Shown in pieces: positions 48,959 to 58,452 of a DNA stretch of 64,000 bases (the stretch's first letter is position 1; every line of letters starts with the position of its first letter). This DNA comes from Paenibacillus anaericanus (lineage in GTDB: Bacteria; Bacillota; Bacilli; Paenibacillales; Paenibacillaceae). The DNA lies in contig NZ_RZNY01000014.1 of assembly GCF_003994475.1 (NCBI RefSeq), positions 62,001 to 126,000 of the forward strand, written 5' to 3'. The notes under the pieces were generated by a model. That model saw only the letters and a list, made by a program, of their open reading frames with translations. It was not told where the DNA came from and searched no databases. Position numbers and translations under genes: made by a program.

Positions 48959-49753
48959 TTATGCATTTTTATCGGCCAACTTTTTCCTGATTTTTCTCCA
49001 GAAGCCGTCATTCCTCCGATTAATATGCTTCTCATTGTAGATCAATAGACTATAGGAGGACCACAGCGTAGAAGTTCGAATAATTACATATGCGCCCATC
49101 GCGATCAAAACAACACACACTGGATAATAAGGGACCAATGCGCCTTCGGAGATCCCTTTATTCTCTAGCAAAAAAGCCATTCCGCCTACCGCCACCATAC
49201 CAGCACTGACGATGATCATAGCTGCGTACCTACTCTTCAATCGATTCAAACGTTCCGTCAATTGCTTTACACAAACCTGATCTAGCATAAGAGCTTCTTT
49301 CCCCAGCACATGGTACCGTTCCTCATCTTTCAGTATGGCGGACACGAGAGCAACGACGCCCCCTGCCGCCAACAAAATGATAAGAAAGGAATAAACGACC
49401 GGCTCCTGTCGAAGCATCAAATACGGCAAACAAGCCATAATTAGCAGGCACACGCCTGTCGCAATGCGATTGGATGACTTCTGCTGATGACTCAAATACC
49501 CTTCCGCCATCTCTTGGCTGACATAAAAACCATGCTCTTCAACGCCGCCCTTCACCTCGCCCTCCTTCAGCAAATAATCGATGGATACCTCAAACAGGTT
49601 TCCAATCATAAGCAGCTTTTCGGTTTCGGGGAACCCTTGTCCGTTTTCCCACTTACTGACTGCCTGTCTGGTTGTGCACAATTTTTCGGCCAGTGCTTCC
49701 TGTGAATAACTTTTTTCTTTTCTAAGTTGCAACAATTTTTCGCTAAAAGACAT
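48959..49753 (-). CDS. XRE-type regulator with membrane domain
   Basis: The 264-residue protein has an N-terminal XRE helix-turn-helix (1-65: YSQEALAEKLCTTRQAVSKW and IGNLFEVSIDYLLKEGE) and four membrane helices (about 95-113, 118-140, 175-197 and 203-226). ATG follows AAAGGAGAG. Membrane-bound XRE regulators are common in Firmicutes near transporters, but no obvious target sits beside it. It is monocistronic between a terminator and the divergent esterase gene. Confidence 0.85.
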   Translation of the reverse strand: MSFSEKLLQLRKEKSYSQEALAEKLCTTRQAVSKWENGQGFPETEKLLMIGNLFEVSIDYLLKEGEVKGGVEEHGFYVSQEMAEGYLSHQQKSSNRIATGVCLLIMACLPYLMLRQEPVVYSFLIILLAAGGVVALVSAILKDEERYHVLGKEALMLDQVCVKQLTERLNRLKSRYAAMIIVSAGMVAVGGMAFLLENKGISEGALVPYYPVCVVLIAMGAYVIIRTSTLWSSYSLLIYNEKHINRRNDGFWRKIRKKLADKNA

Positions 49754-50013
49754 AGGCTTACTCTCCTTTGCTATTTATGACCTTAATTATAGAAAAACAA
49801 TGGAATCAATGCTATATGATTGAGGTTGCGTTTGCGCCACTTGCGGTTGCAAATGCGTAGTACTCAGTAAATTGGAATAAACGGTTCTAAGCATCATCGG
49901 TTTCCCTTAGTGGGTCTTTGTTTCTGTATTTAACATTTCTTTTAGAACTATTGCTTGACTGGAACGTAGGATAACATAACTATGAGGTTATTTGATATAA
50001 GGAGTTGTCGAAA

Positions 50014-50943
50014 TTGAGTAAATATGAGATAAACAGTGATTTTAAAAAACTAGAAAAAACAAAACTACCTTTTTATCCAATAGTATTACCGGTTTTAAAC
50101 AAGTTAATGGAGAGAAATAACAATAAACTACCATTACCAGATCAAGTAAAAGTAACGAAAAAGCAGATCGATGGATATAAGGGTGATAAGATTTCTATTA
50201 GAATATTTGAGCCCAAAGATATTGGAGATAATGATCGTTGTTTAATTTATTTTCATGGAGGAGCATTTGCGTTAAAAGAAGCACCTTATCACATCAATTT
50301 GTGTATAGATTATGCTCTTCAAACGCCTTGTAAAGTTGTATTTGTTGATTATAGGTTGTTGCCAAAGAACCATTTTCCTGTGGGCCTTGAAGATGGTTAT
50401 GCTGCTTGTAAGTGGGTCTATAATCATGCTGATACGCTAGGAATTAATAGAAATAAAATTGCAGTGGGTGGTGATAGTGTAGGTGGCGCTTTAGCTGCAG
50501 GTGTAACCTTAATGGCACGTGATCGAGACGATTTGAAATTTTGCTTCCAATTACTGATTTATCCTGTTACAGATGCAAGACAGAACACAGAGTCCATAAA
50601 TAAATATACAGATACTCCCATGTGGAATTCTAAACTTAATAAAAAGATGTGGGATTTATATCTTAAAGATAGTGTGGATGGCAAAAAGGAATATGCCTCC
50701 CCTATGGAAGCAACCTCATTTACAAACTTACCTAATGCTTATGTGGACGTAGCCGAGTTCGATTGCTTACGAGATGAAGGAATAAACTATACTGAAGCTC
50801 TTCAAAATAGTGATGTTCCTGTTGAACTCAATATCACGAAAGGGACTGTCCATGGGTACGATATGGTAGAAACCAGCCAGATCGTACTTGAAAATAAAGC
50901 GAGAAGAATTAGAGCGCTACAAAAGGGGTTTGATCACATTTAA
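50014..50943 (+). CDS. Alpha/beta-hydrolase (HSL-type esterase)
   Basis: The 309-residue cytosolic hydrolase has the oxyanion motif YFHGGAFALKE (HGG), nucleophile Ser in GGDSVGGALAAG, Asp in VAEFDCLRDEG and catalytic His in TVHGYDM, typical of alpha/beta-hydrolase fold-3 (hormone-sensitive-lipase type). TTG 50014 lies nine bases after AAGGAG; the TTG at 50005 abuts it. Substrate is unknown, probably a short-chain ester. Base composition is more A+T rich than neighbours, hinting at acquisition. Confidence 0.87.
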   Translation: MSKYEINSDFKKLEKTKLPFYPIVLPVLNKLMERNNNKLPLPDQVKVTKKQIDGYKGDKISIRIFEPKDIGDNDRCLIYFHGGAFALKEAPYHINLCIDYALQTPCKVVFVDYRLLPKNHFPVGLEDGYAACKWVYNHADTLGINRNKIAVGGDSVGGALAAGVTLMARDRDDLKFCFQLLIYPVTDARQNTESINKYTDTPMWNSKLNKKMWDLYLKDSVDGKKEYASPMEATSFTNLPNAYVDVAEFDCLRDEGINYTEALQNSDVPVELNITKGTVHGYDMVETSQIVLENKARRIRALQKGFDHI

Positions 50944-51040
50944 TCGTAGCCTTTGTGGCTACGTTAATTGAAACACGTCAATTCAGACGTGTTTTTTTGC
51001 GATTTTCTTATATAGATAAGTCGAATAATGGAAAGTCAAC

Positions 51041-51068
51041 TTTACATACTATTAAATGGTTGTATAAT
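51041..51068 (+). promoter_or_regulatory. Promoter of the small XRE operon
   Basis: -35 TTTACA (51041-51046) and a perfect -10 TATAAT (51063-51068), 16 bp apart, about 40 bp before the start. CTTTACAT occurs here and again at 51087-51094, a possible autoregulatory pair. Confidence 0.6.
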
Positions 51069-51109
51069 GAAATTAAGGAAAGCTAGCTTTACATGTGAGG
51101 GGTGGAAAT

Positions 51110-51313
51110 TTGAAGAACCGCTTAGAAGAGATACGCAAAGAACGTGGGATTAAACAAGAAGAACTTGCGACTGCATTAGAAGTATCAAGACAGACAATTG
51201 GTTCATTAGAAAATGGCAGATATAATCCCTCGATTATATTAGCATTCAAAATTGCACGTTATTTTGGGATGAACATTGAGGAAATTTTTATCTATGAGGA
51301 GGAGTCCGTATGA
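51110..51313 (+). CDS. Small XRE-family regulator
   Basis: The 67-residue single-domain helix-turn-helix protein (LEEIRKERGIKQEELATALE, then VSRQTIGSLENGRYNPSI) resembles the many YozG/YvaO-type regulators. TTG 51110 lies after GAGGGGTGG; an upstream GTG (51095) is within that site. It overlaps the next gene by four bases (ATGA), so it probably regulates itself and the membrane protein that follows. The ligand is unknown. Confidence 0.87.
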   Translation: MKNRLEEIRKERGIKQEELATALEVSRQTIGSLENGRYNPSIILAFKIARYFGMNIEEIFIYEEESV

Positions 51314-51738
51314 AGAAAATGAAAAGTGTTTTTATTAGTATTCTAGGTGTTTTGTTATTTGCGGTTGGTTTTTATTTCATGAAATCTTTCGATGAGCCAC
51401 AGGGTATTTTGAAAGCATTGCCGTATCTCTTAATTGGTATTGGGTGTGGAGCGTTTGGGCATGGAATTGGGGATATTTTCAGTAAATGGGCTGCTAAAAA
51501 AAATCCTGAAATGGCTAAACAAATGGAGATTGATCAAAAAGACGAGCGTAATATTATGCTTGCCAATACAGCAAAGGCAAAGGGATATGATATTATGACC
51601 TACGTTTTTGGCGCTTTGCTTATGGCATATGCCTTAATGGGTGCTTCTATGGAAATAATAATTCCTTTCGTTATTGCTTATCTGTTTGTCCAAATGTATG
51701 CAGTATTTATTCGCGTGAAAAAGGACAAAGAAAATTAG
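51310..51738 (+). CDS. Membrane protein coupled to XRE regulator
   Basis: The 142-residue protein has four hydrophobic segments (about 8-25, 35-55, 94-110 and 114-133) with a charged central loop (KKNPEMAKQMEIDQKDERN). This organisation, next to a 67-residue XRE regulator, is common in Firmicutes (DUF6442/DUF2178-like), but I cannot confirm the family. No catalytic motif is visible. Confidence 0.72.
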   Translation: MKKMKSVFISILGVLLFAVGFYFMKSFDEPQGILKALPYLLIGIGCGAFGHGIGDIFSKWAAKKNPEMAKQMEIDQKDERNIMLANTAKAKGYDIMTYVFGALLMAYALMGASMEIIIPFVIAYLFVQMYAVFIRVKKDKEN

Positions 51739-51774
51739 ATGGTTGTGGTATATGAATCGAGAGTTAATAAGTAT

Positions 51775-51822
51775 AGGCTGCACTAGATCATACGTGATTT
51801 GGGGCAGTCTTTTTTTTTTTGC
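51775..51822 (+). terminator. Intrinsic terminator after XRE/membrane gene pair
   Basis: AGGCTGC...ATCA-TACG-TGAT...GGCAGTCT followed by a run of twelve Ts. The core ATCATACGTGAT and flanks recur in the terminator at 55882-55917. Confidence 0.75.
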
Positions 51823-52135
51823 GGATCTTATTCCGTTAATATTTGTATGCAAAATCACGGGTAGATTTCAACTAACTCTCAAAAAAATACATTTTGTCAT
51901 GTGACAAAATTAATGACAACGGTCACTATGACGAGGGTGTCTTTTTGCGTATAGTAGTCTATTAGTAGAGTTTTTTTATAGCAAAAATATCGAAAAATAT
52001 TAGTGGGAAATGTTGAGGTAAGAGCTGGTCCTGAACAAAGTTGTACTCGGAAAGAGTATTAACATGAATTTGAAAGGTCAGCTTGTTGAACAATCAACAG
52101 AAGGGACACATGACTAATTTTTAGGAGTGAATAAA
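51823..52135. promoter_or_regulatory. Leader of the SLH surface protein gene with a palindrome
   Basis: No gene is seen. ATTTTGTCA-TG-TGACAAAAT (51891-51910) is a 9+2+9 inverted repeat about 225 bp before the surface-protein start. It is followed by further TGAC/GTCA half-sites (51913-51934), so it is probably an operator. The remaining leader is A+T rich. Confidence 0.5.
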
Positions 52136-55100
52136 TTGAACCGATATTTTAAAAAGATAAGTCTTGTTCTGGCTGTTGTAGTATTACTTCAAATCTCATT
52201 GCCAGAGTGGTTAACGTTATCCCAACCAATTAAAGCGGCAGCTCAGGGCCCTATCATTGTAAGCACTAGTCCGGCAGATGACTTTCTAAGCGTAGTACCA
52301 AGTGCTAAACTAACCTTCACGTTTGATGAGAGCATTACTAAAGTGAATGGATCCGCGACCATTACTATCTATGAATATGATACGAATACCGTGTTCGAAA
52401 GCTTCGTGGTTGCCTCCAGCGGAGCAGTTACAATCGATTCGACAGGAAAAGTTGTAACGATCCAACCAAGTAAACCTTTTCAAGAGAATACGGAGTATTA
52501 CGTCAATATTGAGCCGGGCGCATTCGCTAACGTTTCTAACGGCGCGAATTTCAATGGAATTGCATCAACTTATGAGTGGAACTTTAAGACGGGAGTGCAA
52601 GTAAACCGCATTCCACCGGTACTTCAAGCCCATTCTCCCGCACTAGGGGCACTGGATGTACCTATTACATCATCAGTCTCGATGACTTTTGATGAAGAGG
52701 TATATGTAGCTAGCGGAGAATTTAGTTTAGTATCGGACTTAAGCTCTACTACCTTAGATAATAGACAAATCCCGGTAACATCTAATCAGGTGACAGGCAG
52801 TGGCTCCAAGACCATTACGATTACACCATCAGTAGCATTGTATCCAAATACGACTTATACATTTTCGATTCCAAATGGAGTTATTCAAGATAGTTCAGGC
52901 AATAAATATCCTGGTTATAGCTGGAGTTTCAAGACAGCTGCCGCTCCTTTGAAAGCGCCACCAACTGTAACCAAGCTGGAATATAGCGGAAGCACGATTA
53001 CGATGACATATAATGAAGCTTTAAATGAAAACTCTATTCCGGCGGTAAGCAGATTTTATATTACGGTGAATGGCGTGAATCGTCCCGCAACAGCGATATC
53101 AATCTCGGGCGTGACAGTGAAGGTAACGTTGTCTAATGTCATAATGAATGGACAAGTCGTTAAGCTATCTTATTCGAAACCGTCGAGTGGTGGTATTCAG
53201 GATTTATTGCAAAATCAAGCGCTTGAGATTGCTAATCGTGATGTTACGCCATTAGTGGATCCAATAGCTCCCACATTAGTTATAGTATCGACGTATCCAA
53301 TTAATAATACTTCTAATGTTCTGACAGATAGTGATTTTACTGCTGAATTTAGTGAAACGGTTGTAAAAGGTGCAGGCTCCATCTGGATAAAACCTATTGG
53401 CAGTAAGACTGCACAAGATATAAAGACAAACTTTTATGTCGATGGTACGAATACAACTATAGTCCATATTACTCTCCCAACTGGAGTGAGATTAGAAGGT
53501 AGTACCAATTATTATATAGAGATAGCTTCTGATGCTATTGTAAATTTGGCTGGAAATACATTTAGCGGGATTCAGAACCAAAACGAATGGACTTTTAAAA
53601 CGATAGCCGTTGATACTATACCGCCAACTGTAACCAAGCTGGAATATAGCGGAAGCACGATTACGATGACACTTAATGAAGATTTAAATGGAAACTCTAT
53701 TCCCGCGGTAAGCAGCTTTTATATTACGGTGGATGGCGTGAGTCGTCCCGCAACAGCGATATCAATCTCGGGCGCGACAGTGAAGGTAACGTTGTCTAGT
53801 GCCATAATGAATGGACAAGTAGTTAAGCTCTCTTATTCGAAACCGTCGAGTGGTGGTATTCAGGATTTATTGCAAAATCAAGCACTGGATATTTCTAATC
53901 GTGATGTTACACCATTAGTGGGTCCAATAGCTCCCACACTAGTAAGTGGTTCAGTCTCTGGAAATACGATTACATTGACGTTCAATAAAGAACTAGCTAC
54001 TGCAAGCAGTAACGCGTATCAACAGTTCAGTGTCTACATAGCTGGAAATTATTATAGTGCGAGTTCACTCAATACAAGCGGCAGAGTTCTGACGTTAACT
54101 TTTAACGGTACAATAACGGACAGACAATCGGCATATATTACTTATTTGCCAAGCACGCATCCAATTACCGATACAGATGGCGTTAATGTCGCAGCATTTA
54201 GCAGTTATAGCTTGGCGAATGCGACTTCATCGTCTAATTCAAATTCGGTATACACGCCAGTCAGCACAGGTACAAGCTCTTTGAATAGCGCAATTGTAAT
54301 AGGCAAGACGCTTACGCTAACATTTAATGAAACGTTGAATACGAACTATATTCCTTCCGTTAATTCTTTCTCGATTATGAGTCAGAATGTAATGCTTTCC
54401 GTTGAGAAAGTCACCATAAGTGGTTCTGTAGTTACATTGACACTAAATTCTTCGCCAAAGATTGGTAAAGCCGTGTACATTTCCTATTACCCAAGCGCTA
54501 ATGGAATTCACACGACAAGCGGGCAGACAATTGAAGGGTTCGCATCCACTTCAGTTGCTAATCAGACGACTTTAAACTCCTTATTGGGGGAATACACTGA
54601 AGCCGTCGGAGGTGGAATTGATTTAAAGATTTCCGCAGCTACAACGACTTCAGCTGTATCGCCTGCAGGCACTTCTACAAACAAATATTCCATCTCAGCA
54701 CTGCCAATCAATAATGCCTATGAAGCGGCAAAAAGTGCGGGGATGAATAAACTGCGTGTAGTATTTAAGGTTCCCGATACCGAGCGGGCTGCAATCGTAG
54801 CTGTACCTCTTAGCACCCTTCAGAACGCCGCCAACTTTGGCAAAGGAGCAAGCTTTGCAGTGCAGTATAACGATATTACGTATGAGATTCCGGTCCAGTC
54901 TTTGAATTATTCCGAAATATCCAGAATACTTGGATCAAGCGAAGTAGTGGGTGATCTTCTTATCAAGATCGACCAAGGGGAAACTGGTCTGATAAACTCA
55001 CTGACGTCCGCGATCAATCGTTTAAATGCATCTATTCTAGCAGGTCCTGTTCACTTTGAGGTAGTAGCAGCCTTTGAAGCGACAGAGAAGAAGATACCAA

Positions 55101-55867
55101 GTTTCAGTGGTAATGTGTCTCGCTCTATGGATACTGTAACGTCGATAGAAGCAAAGTCTGCTGCTGTAGTATGGTATGATCCGGAAGCTGATGCATTGTC
55201 GTACGTGCCTACTCTATTCACCACTTCAGGGGGCAAGACGGTTGCTACCTTTAAAAGTAAAGGCAATAGTGCTTATGCTCTGGTACGAGGTTCTGCAAAT
55301 TATACTGATATTGGCAAGCATTGGGCAGGGACTACTATCCAGGCATTGGCCCGTAAGTTTATTGTTGAAGGCCGAACCACGACAAAGTTTGAGCCTGAGC
55401 AATCAATGACCCGAGGCGAGTTTGCGACTTATATCTCGAAGGGCCTAGGTCTGTCCGGTAATAAGTCTGCGGCTTCCAAGTTTAAGGACGTGAATACAGG
55501 TGCTACAATGGCTGCTTACATCGGTGCTGTATCGGAAGCAGGTATTGTAATGGGGAACACAGACGGAACCTTCAAGCCTGATAGTCTGATTACACGTCAA
55601 GAGATGGCGGTCATGATGACTCGTGCGGCAGCTACAGCAGAGGTGACAGTATCATTGCCGTCTTCTGCCTCATCATATTTGGAGAAGTACAATGACCACA
55701 GTAAGATCAGTAGTTGGGCTAAGAATGATGTAGCCAAAGCGGTGTATACTGGTGTTATTTCAGGCCAAACAACCACCACTTTAAGTCCATTGACCCATGC
55801 TACTCGCGCTGAAGCGGTTGTTATGATCCAACGTTTGCTAGAATCGGTTAATCTTCTCGAAATGTAA
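52136..55867 (+). CDS. SLH-anchored surface protein with Ig-like and SWM-type repeats
   Basis: A 1243-residue exported protein. After the signal peptide (about 1-36, cleaved near KAAAQG) come SbsA-type Ig-like domains (about 40-140, 160-270 and 380-495), two nearly identical SWM/Big-type units (about 275-380 and 497-602), two more related units, a beta-rich region and three SLH repeats (about 1055-1240). TTG 52136 lies eight bases after AGGAG; the GTG at 52127 is inside that site. It is a structural or adhesive cell-surface protein, with no catalytic motif seen. The two units are near-identical in DNA (52961-53280 and 53624-53943). Confidence 0.88.
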   Translation: MNRYFKKISLVLAVVVLLQISLPEWLTLSQPIKAAAQGPIIVSTSPADDFLSVVPSAKLTFTFDESITKVNGSATITIYEYDTNTVFESFVVASSGAVTIDSTGKVVTIQPSKPFQENTEYYVNIEPGAFANVSNGANFNGIASTYEWNFKTGVQVNRIPPVLQAHSPALGALDVPITSSVSMTFDEEVYVASGEFSLVSDLSSTTLDNRQIPVTSNQVTGSGSKTITITPSVALYPNTTYTFSIPNGVIQDSSGNKYPGYSWSFKTAAAPLKAPPTVTKLEYSGSTITMTYNEALNENSIPAVSRFYITVNGVNRPATAISISGVTVKVTLSNVIMNGQVVKLSYSKPSSGGIQDLLQNQALEIANRDVTPLVDPIAPTLVIVSTYPINNTSNVLTDSDFTAEFSETVVKGAGSIWIKPIGSKTAQDIKTNFYVDGTNTTIVHITLPTGVRLEGSTNYYIEIASDAIVNLAGNTFSGIQNQNEWTFKTIAVDTIPPTVTKLEYSGSTITMTLNEDLNGNSIPAVSSFYITVDGVSRPATAISISGATVKVTLSSAIMNGQVVKLSYSKPSSGGIQDLLQNQALDISNRDVTPLVGPIAPTLVSGSVSGNTITLTFNKELATASSNAYQQFSVYIAGNYYSASSLNTSGRVLTLTFNGTITDRQSAYITYLPSTHPITDTDGVNVAAFSSYSLANATSSSNSNSVYTPVSTGTSSLNSAIVIGKTLTLTFNETLNTNYIPSVNSFSIMSQNVMLSVEKVTISGSVVTLTLNSSPKIGKAVYISYYPSANGIHTTSGQTIEGFASTSVANQTTLNSLLGEYTEAVGGGIDLKISAATTTSAVSPAGTSTNKYSISALPINNAYEAAKSAGMNKLRVVFKVPDTERAAIVAVPLSTLQNAANFGKGASFAVQYNDITYEIPVQSLNYSEISRILGSSEVVGDLLIKIDQGETGLINSLTSAINRLNASILAGPVHFEVVAAFEATEKKIPSFSGNVSRSMDTVTSIEAKSAAVVWYDPEADALSYVPTLFTTSGGKTVATFKSKGNSAYALVRGSANYTDIGKHWAGTTIQALARKFIVEGRTTTKFEPEQSMTRGEFATYISKGLGLSGNKSAASKFKDVNTGATMAAYIGAVSEAGIVMGNTDGTFKPDSLITRQEMAVMMTRAAATAEVTVSLPSSASSYLEKYNDHSKISSWAKNDVAKAVYTGVISGQTTTTLSPLTHATRAEAVVMIQRLLESVNLLEM
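52961..53943 (+). repeat. Two 320-bp direct repeats inside the SLH protein gene
   Basis: 52961-53280 and 53624-53943 align without gaps at an offset of 663 bp, with about 20 differences by eye. The 343 bp between them encode one Ig-like domain, so the duplicated unit is an SWM/Big-type module. Confidence 0.9.
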
Positions 55868-55881
55868 TAGATAAGAAACAT

Positions 55882-55917
55882 AGGCTGCCCGCGATCATAC
55901 GTGATCTTGGGGAGCCT
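55882..55917 (+). terminator. Terminator after the SLH protein gene
   Basis: AGGCTGCCC with GGGGAGCCT (one mismatch) and inner GATCA-TACG-TGATC, 15 bp after the stop. It is closely related to the hairpin at 51775-51810. Confidence 0.65.
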
Positions 55918-56072
55918 TTGACTTCGATTCTGGAATAAAAACGGGTTTGACAAAATAATAGGAATCTACGGAGATAAAGAATACCGTGAGAATACAATTT
56001 CCGTGATTGGACTCAAGAAAGAAATCTTGTAGGAAATGATCGATACTCCATCTAATTTGAATTTGGTGGAAC

Positions 56073-57458
56073 CTACGACTCATGCGATTGCCCTGACTTC
56101 TGGTGTCTCCGACTCATGAATACCAGAGACAATGCAATTACCGTGAGGATAATCCCCAGCACTTGAAAACCCTCAAAGTTGAACTTACCTCCCATTACAA
56201 TACCTATCAACAAGGAAGAGAGAATAGTTCCCAGATATCTTGATGTATTAAATAATCCGGATGCTACCCCGATTATTTCTTGTGGAGAACTTTGGAACAA
56301 GGCCGCTTGCATACCTACATTGTTCAATCCGTTGCTAATACCAAATGCAGCTAAAGCGAAACACACGCTGATAACCGGTGAAGTTTGATTCAATGTCACG
56401 AGCCACACCGATCCAAATGTCATCAAAATAGCGGACACTAGCAATGCCGGCCCTGGTCCTGATTTATCGATCCATCGACCTGCTATTGGAGAAGTAACTA
56501 GTGAGCTGAGGCCTAAGCTTAGCATGAGAATCCCTGTTTGGAATTCGCTGACATGACGTACCATTTGTAAGTAAGACGGGAGCCCGAAAAAGAGCGAGTA
56601 ATAAAGTACGTTAACGAGCATGAATTCGACATTAACCCAAGTCATTGCAGGATATTTGGCGAATGTGCGTAAAGGAATGAAGGGTGACGTCGCTCTTAAT
56701 TCATGTCGTATGAATGCTCCCAGTAGAGCGAGACCAATCAACAAGGCAATAACATTCCCTAATGAGATATGCCCAGATGATTTTGCTGAGAGTAATGAAG
56801 CGAGCAGGGCAACCAGACCTACTGTGAAGAGCAAAATCCCTGACGCATCAATCAAATCAAACCATTTACGCAAGGACAAGCCACGTGAAACGGATGATGA
56901 TGGTTTGTCTTTAGGAATATTCCTCCAAGATAATAGAAAGCTAACTAGCACGAATGGAATATTGATGAAAAATATAGCTGACCAGCCCCACCAGTGAATG
57001 ATGACTCCACCAATAAAGGGACCAATGGCTGCTGCCCCGGATAGGAATATGGACAAAATGGACAGCGCAGTCGCCTGTTTCTCCGTAATATGAATTCGCA
57101 CAAGTGCCATTCCAACCGCTACCATCATACTTGTTCCGATGGCTTGCATAATGCGGAACACAATGAGCCATGTAAAGTTTGGTGATAGTGGAGCTAATAA
57201 TGATGCAATGAAAGCAACAACAAGACCCGTAAGAAATATCTTCCTACGACCGAATAGATCACTGGCTTTTCCCATGATAGGCTGAGCGATGCTACTTGCA
57301 ATGTAGAAAGAAAAAATAATCCAGGAAACACCTGTATAGTCAAGGTGAAACACATTTTGCAGCCTTGGAATAGCAACTGAAACCATTGAAGAATTTAAAG
57401 GGTTCAATAGTATTCCAAGGCCAATGGAAATCATTAGCCACCTGCTGCGAACATTCAT
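56073..57458 (-). CDS. MFS multidrug-type exporter
   Basis: The 461-residue protein has 12-14 predicted helices and belongs to the DHA2 (EmrB/QacA-like) drug/proton antiporters: NSSMVSVAIPRLQNVF in helix 1 and GKASDLFGRRKIFLTG (motif A) after helix 2. ATG follows GGGGGACC. It is divergent from a LysR-type regulator that probably controls it. The exported compound is unknown. Confidence 0.9.
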   Translation of the reverse strand: MNVRSRWLMISIGLGILLNPLNSSMVSVAIPRLQNVFHLDYTGVSWIIFSFYIASSIAQPIMGKASDLFGRRKIFLTGLVVAFIASLLAPLSPNFTWLIVFRIMQAIGTSMMVAVGMALVRIHITEKQATALSILSIFLSGAAAIGPFIGGVIIHWWGWSAIFFINIPFVLVSFLLSWRNIPKDKPSSSVSRGLSLRKWFDLIDASGILLFTVGLVALLASLLSAKSSGHISLGNVIALLIGLALLGAFIRHELRATSPFIPLRTFAKYPAMTWVNVEFMLVNVLYYSLFFGLPSYLQMVRHVSEFQTGILMLSLGLSSLVTSPIAGRWIDKSGPGPALLVSAILMTFGSVWLVTLNQTSPVISVCFALAAFGISNGLNNVGMQAALFQSSPQEIIGVASGLFNTSRYLGTILSSLLIGIVMGGKFNFEGFQVLGIILTVIALSLVFMSRRHQKSGQSHES

Positions 57459-57570
57459 CTTTGGTCCCCCTATAGTGTATTAATGTCATCGTACTTGAAA
57501 TCGTTTATTGATTCCAACGCATTTTATGTTATGATTTCATTGATTTGAGGGAATGAATGGAGGGTGCAAA

Positions 57571-58452
57571 ATGGAACTTCTTCAACTGCAATATTTTCTC
57601 GCGGTAGCTCGTTTGGAACATGTGACCGAAGCTGCACGAAGTCTACACGTTACTCAATCGTCACTAAGCAAAACGATTCAGCGCTTGGAAGAGGATCTAG
57701 GGGTCCCTTTATTCGATCGAACAGGCAGGAAGCTACGATTGAATGAGTTCGGTAGCAGATTCCTTCGCCGTGCAGAAAGAGCTTTGTTTGAATTGGAACA
57801 GGGGAAGCAGGAGATTAGTGATTTGTCTAACCCGGAGCATGGCACACTCGAATTGGCGGTGACTACTGCTAGCACGTTACCCAATATCCTTCGGGAGTTT
57901 CGGAAAAAGCGGCCAGATATCCAATTTCACGTGCAGATGCTCACCATGAAGGAAATGGGTACGCTGCTACATAGGGGAGAGGTCGATTACTGCTTGTCCT
58001 CACCACCGTTACAAGGGGATGATATTGAATGTGAAATCGTGTTCGTGGACCCGATCCTTGTAGCTGTTCCAAAGGGGCATCGGCTGGCAGACCGAAGCAG
58101 TGTAACCTTGGCAGAATTAAGGAATGAATGGTTTGTCGGTGTTAAGCGAGGCTACGGTACTCGTGATCTAGTGGACAGTATTTGCAAATCGGCGGGCTTT
58201 GCTCCTAAATATGTGTATGAGGGAGATGAACCTGCAAGGCTAAGCGCTCTGGTTGAAGCAGAAATTGGCATAGCCTTCATCCCAAGCACGGCAAGGAATA
58301 CACGGGAAGATATCAAATATCTCCAAGTAGAGAATCACGAATTGGTTCGGGAGATAGCTTTATTATGGCATAGGAGCCGGTACATTTCGCAGGCTGCTCT
58401 GGAATTCCGTGAGGTCGTCATAGAATACTTTGGATCGATGGAGGGAAAATGA
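57571..58452 (+). CDS. LysR-family transcriptional regulator
   Basis: The 293-residue regulator has an N-terminal winged helix (MELLQLQYFLAVARLEHVTE, then AARSLHVTQSSLSKTIQRLE) and a periplasmic-binding-like effector domain (about 90-290). ATG 57571 follows GGAGGG by six bases; a longer frame begins before that site. It is divergent from the MFS exporter, suggesting control of export, and overlaps the next small gene by four bases. Confidence 0.92.
   Translation: MELLQLQYFLAVARLEHVTEAARSLHVTQSSLSKTIQRLEEDLGVPLFDRTGRKLRLNEFGSRFLRRAERALFELEQGKQEISDLSNPEHGTLELAVTTASTLPNILREFRKKRPDIQFHVQMLTMKEMGTLLHRGEVDYCLSSPPLQGDDIECEIVFVDPILVAVPKGHRLADRSSVTLAELRNEWFVGVKRGYGTRDLVDSICKSAGFAPKYVYEGDEPARLSALVEAEIGIAFIPSTARNTREDIKYLQVENHELVREIALLWHRSRYISQAALEFREVVIEYFGSMEGK

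Noticed and set aside
49954..49983. MerR-type promoter before the esterase gene
   Set aside because: TTGACT and TAACTAT are present with near-normal spacing, but no inverted repeat fills the spacer, so a MerR site is not supported.
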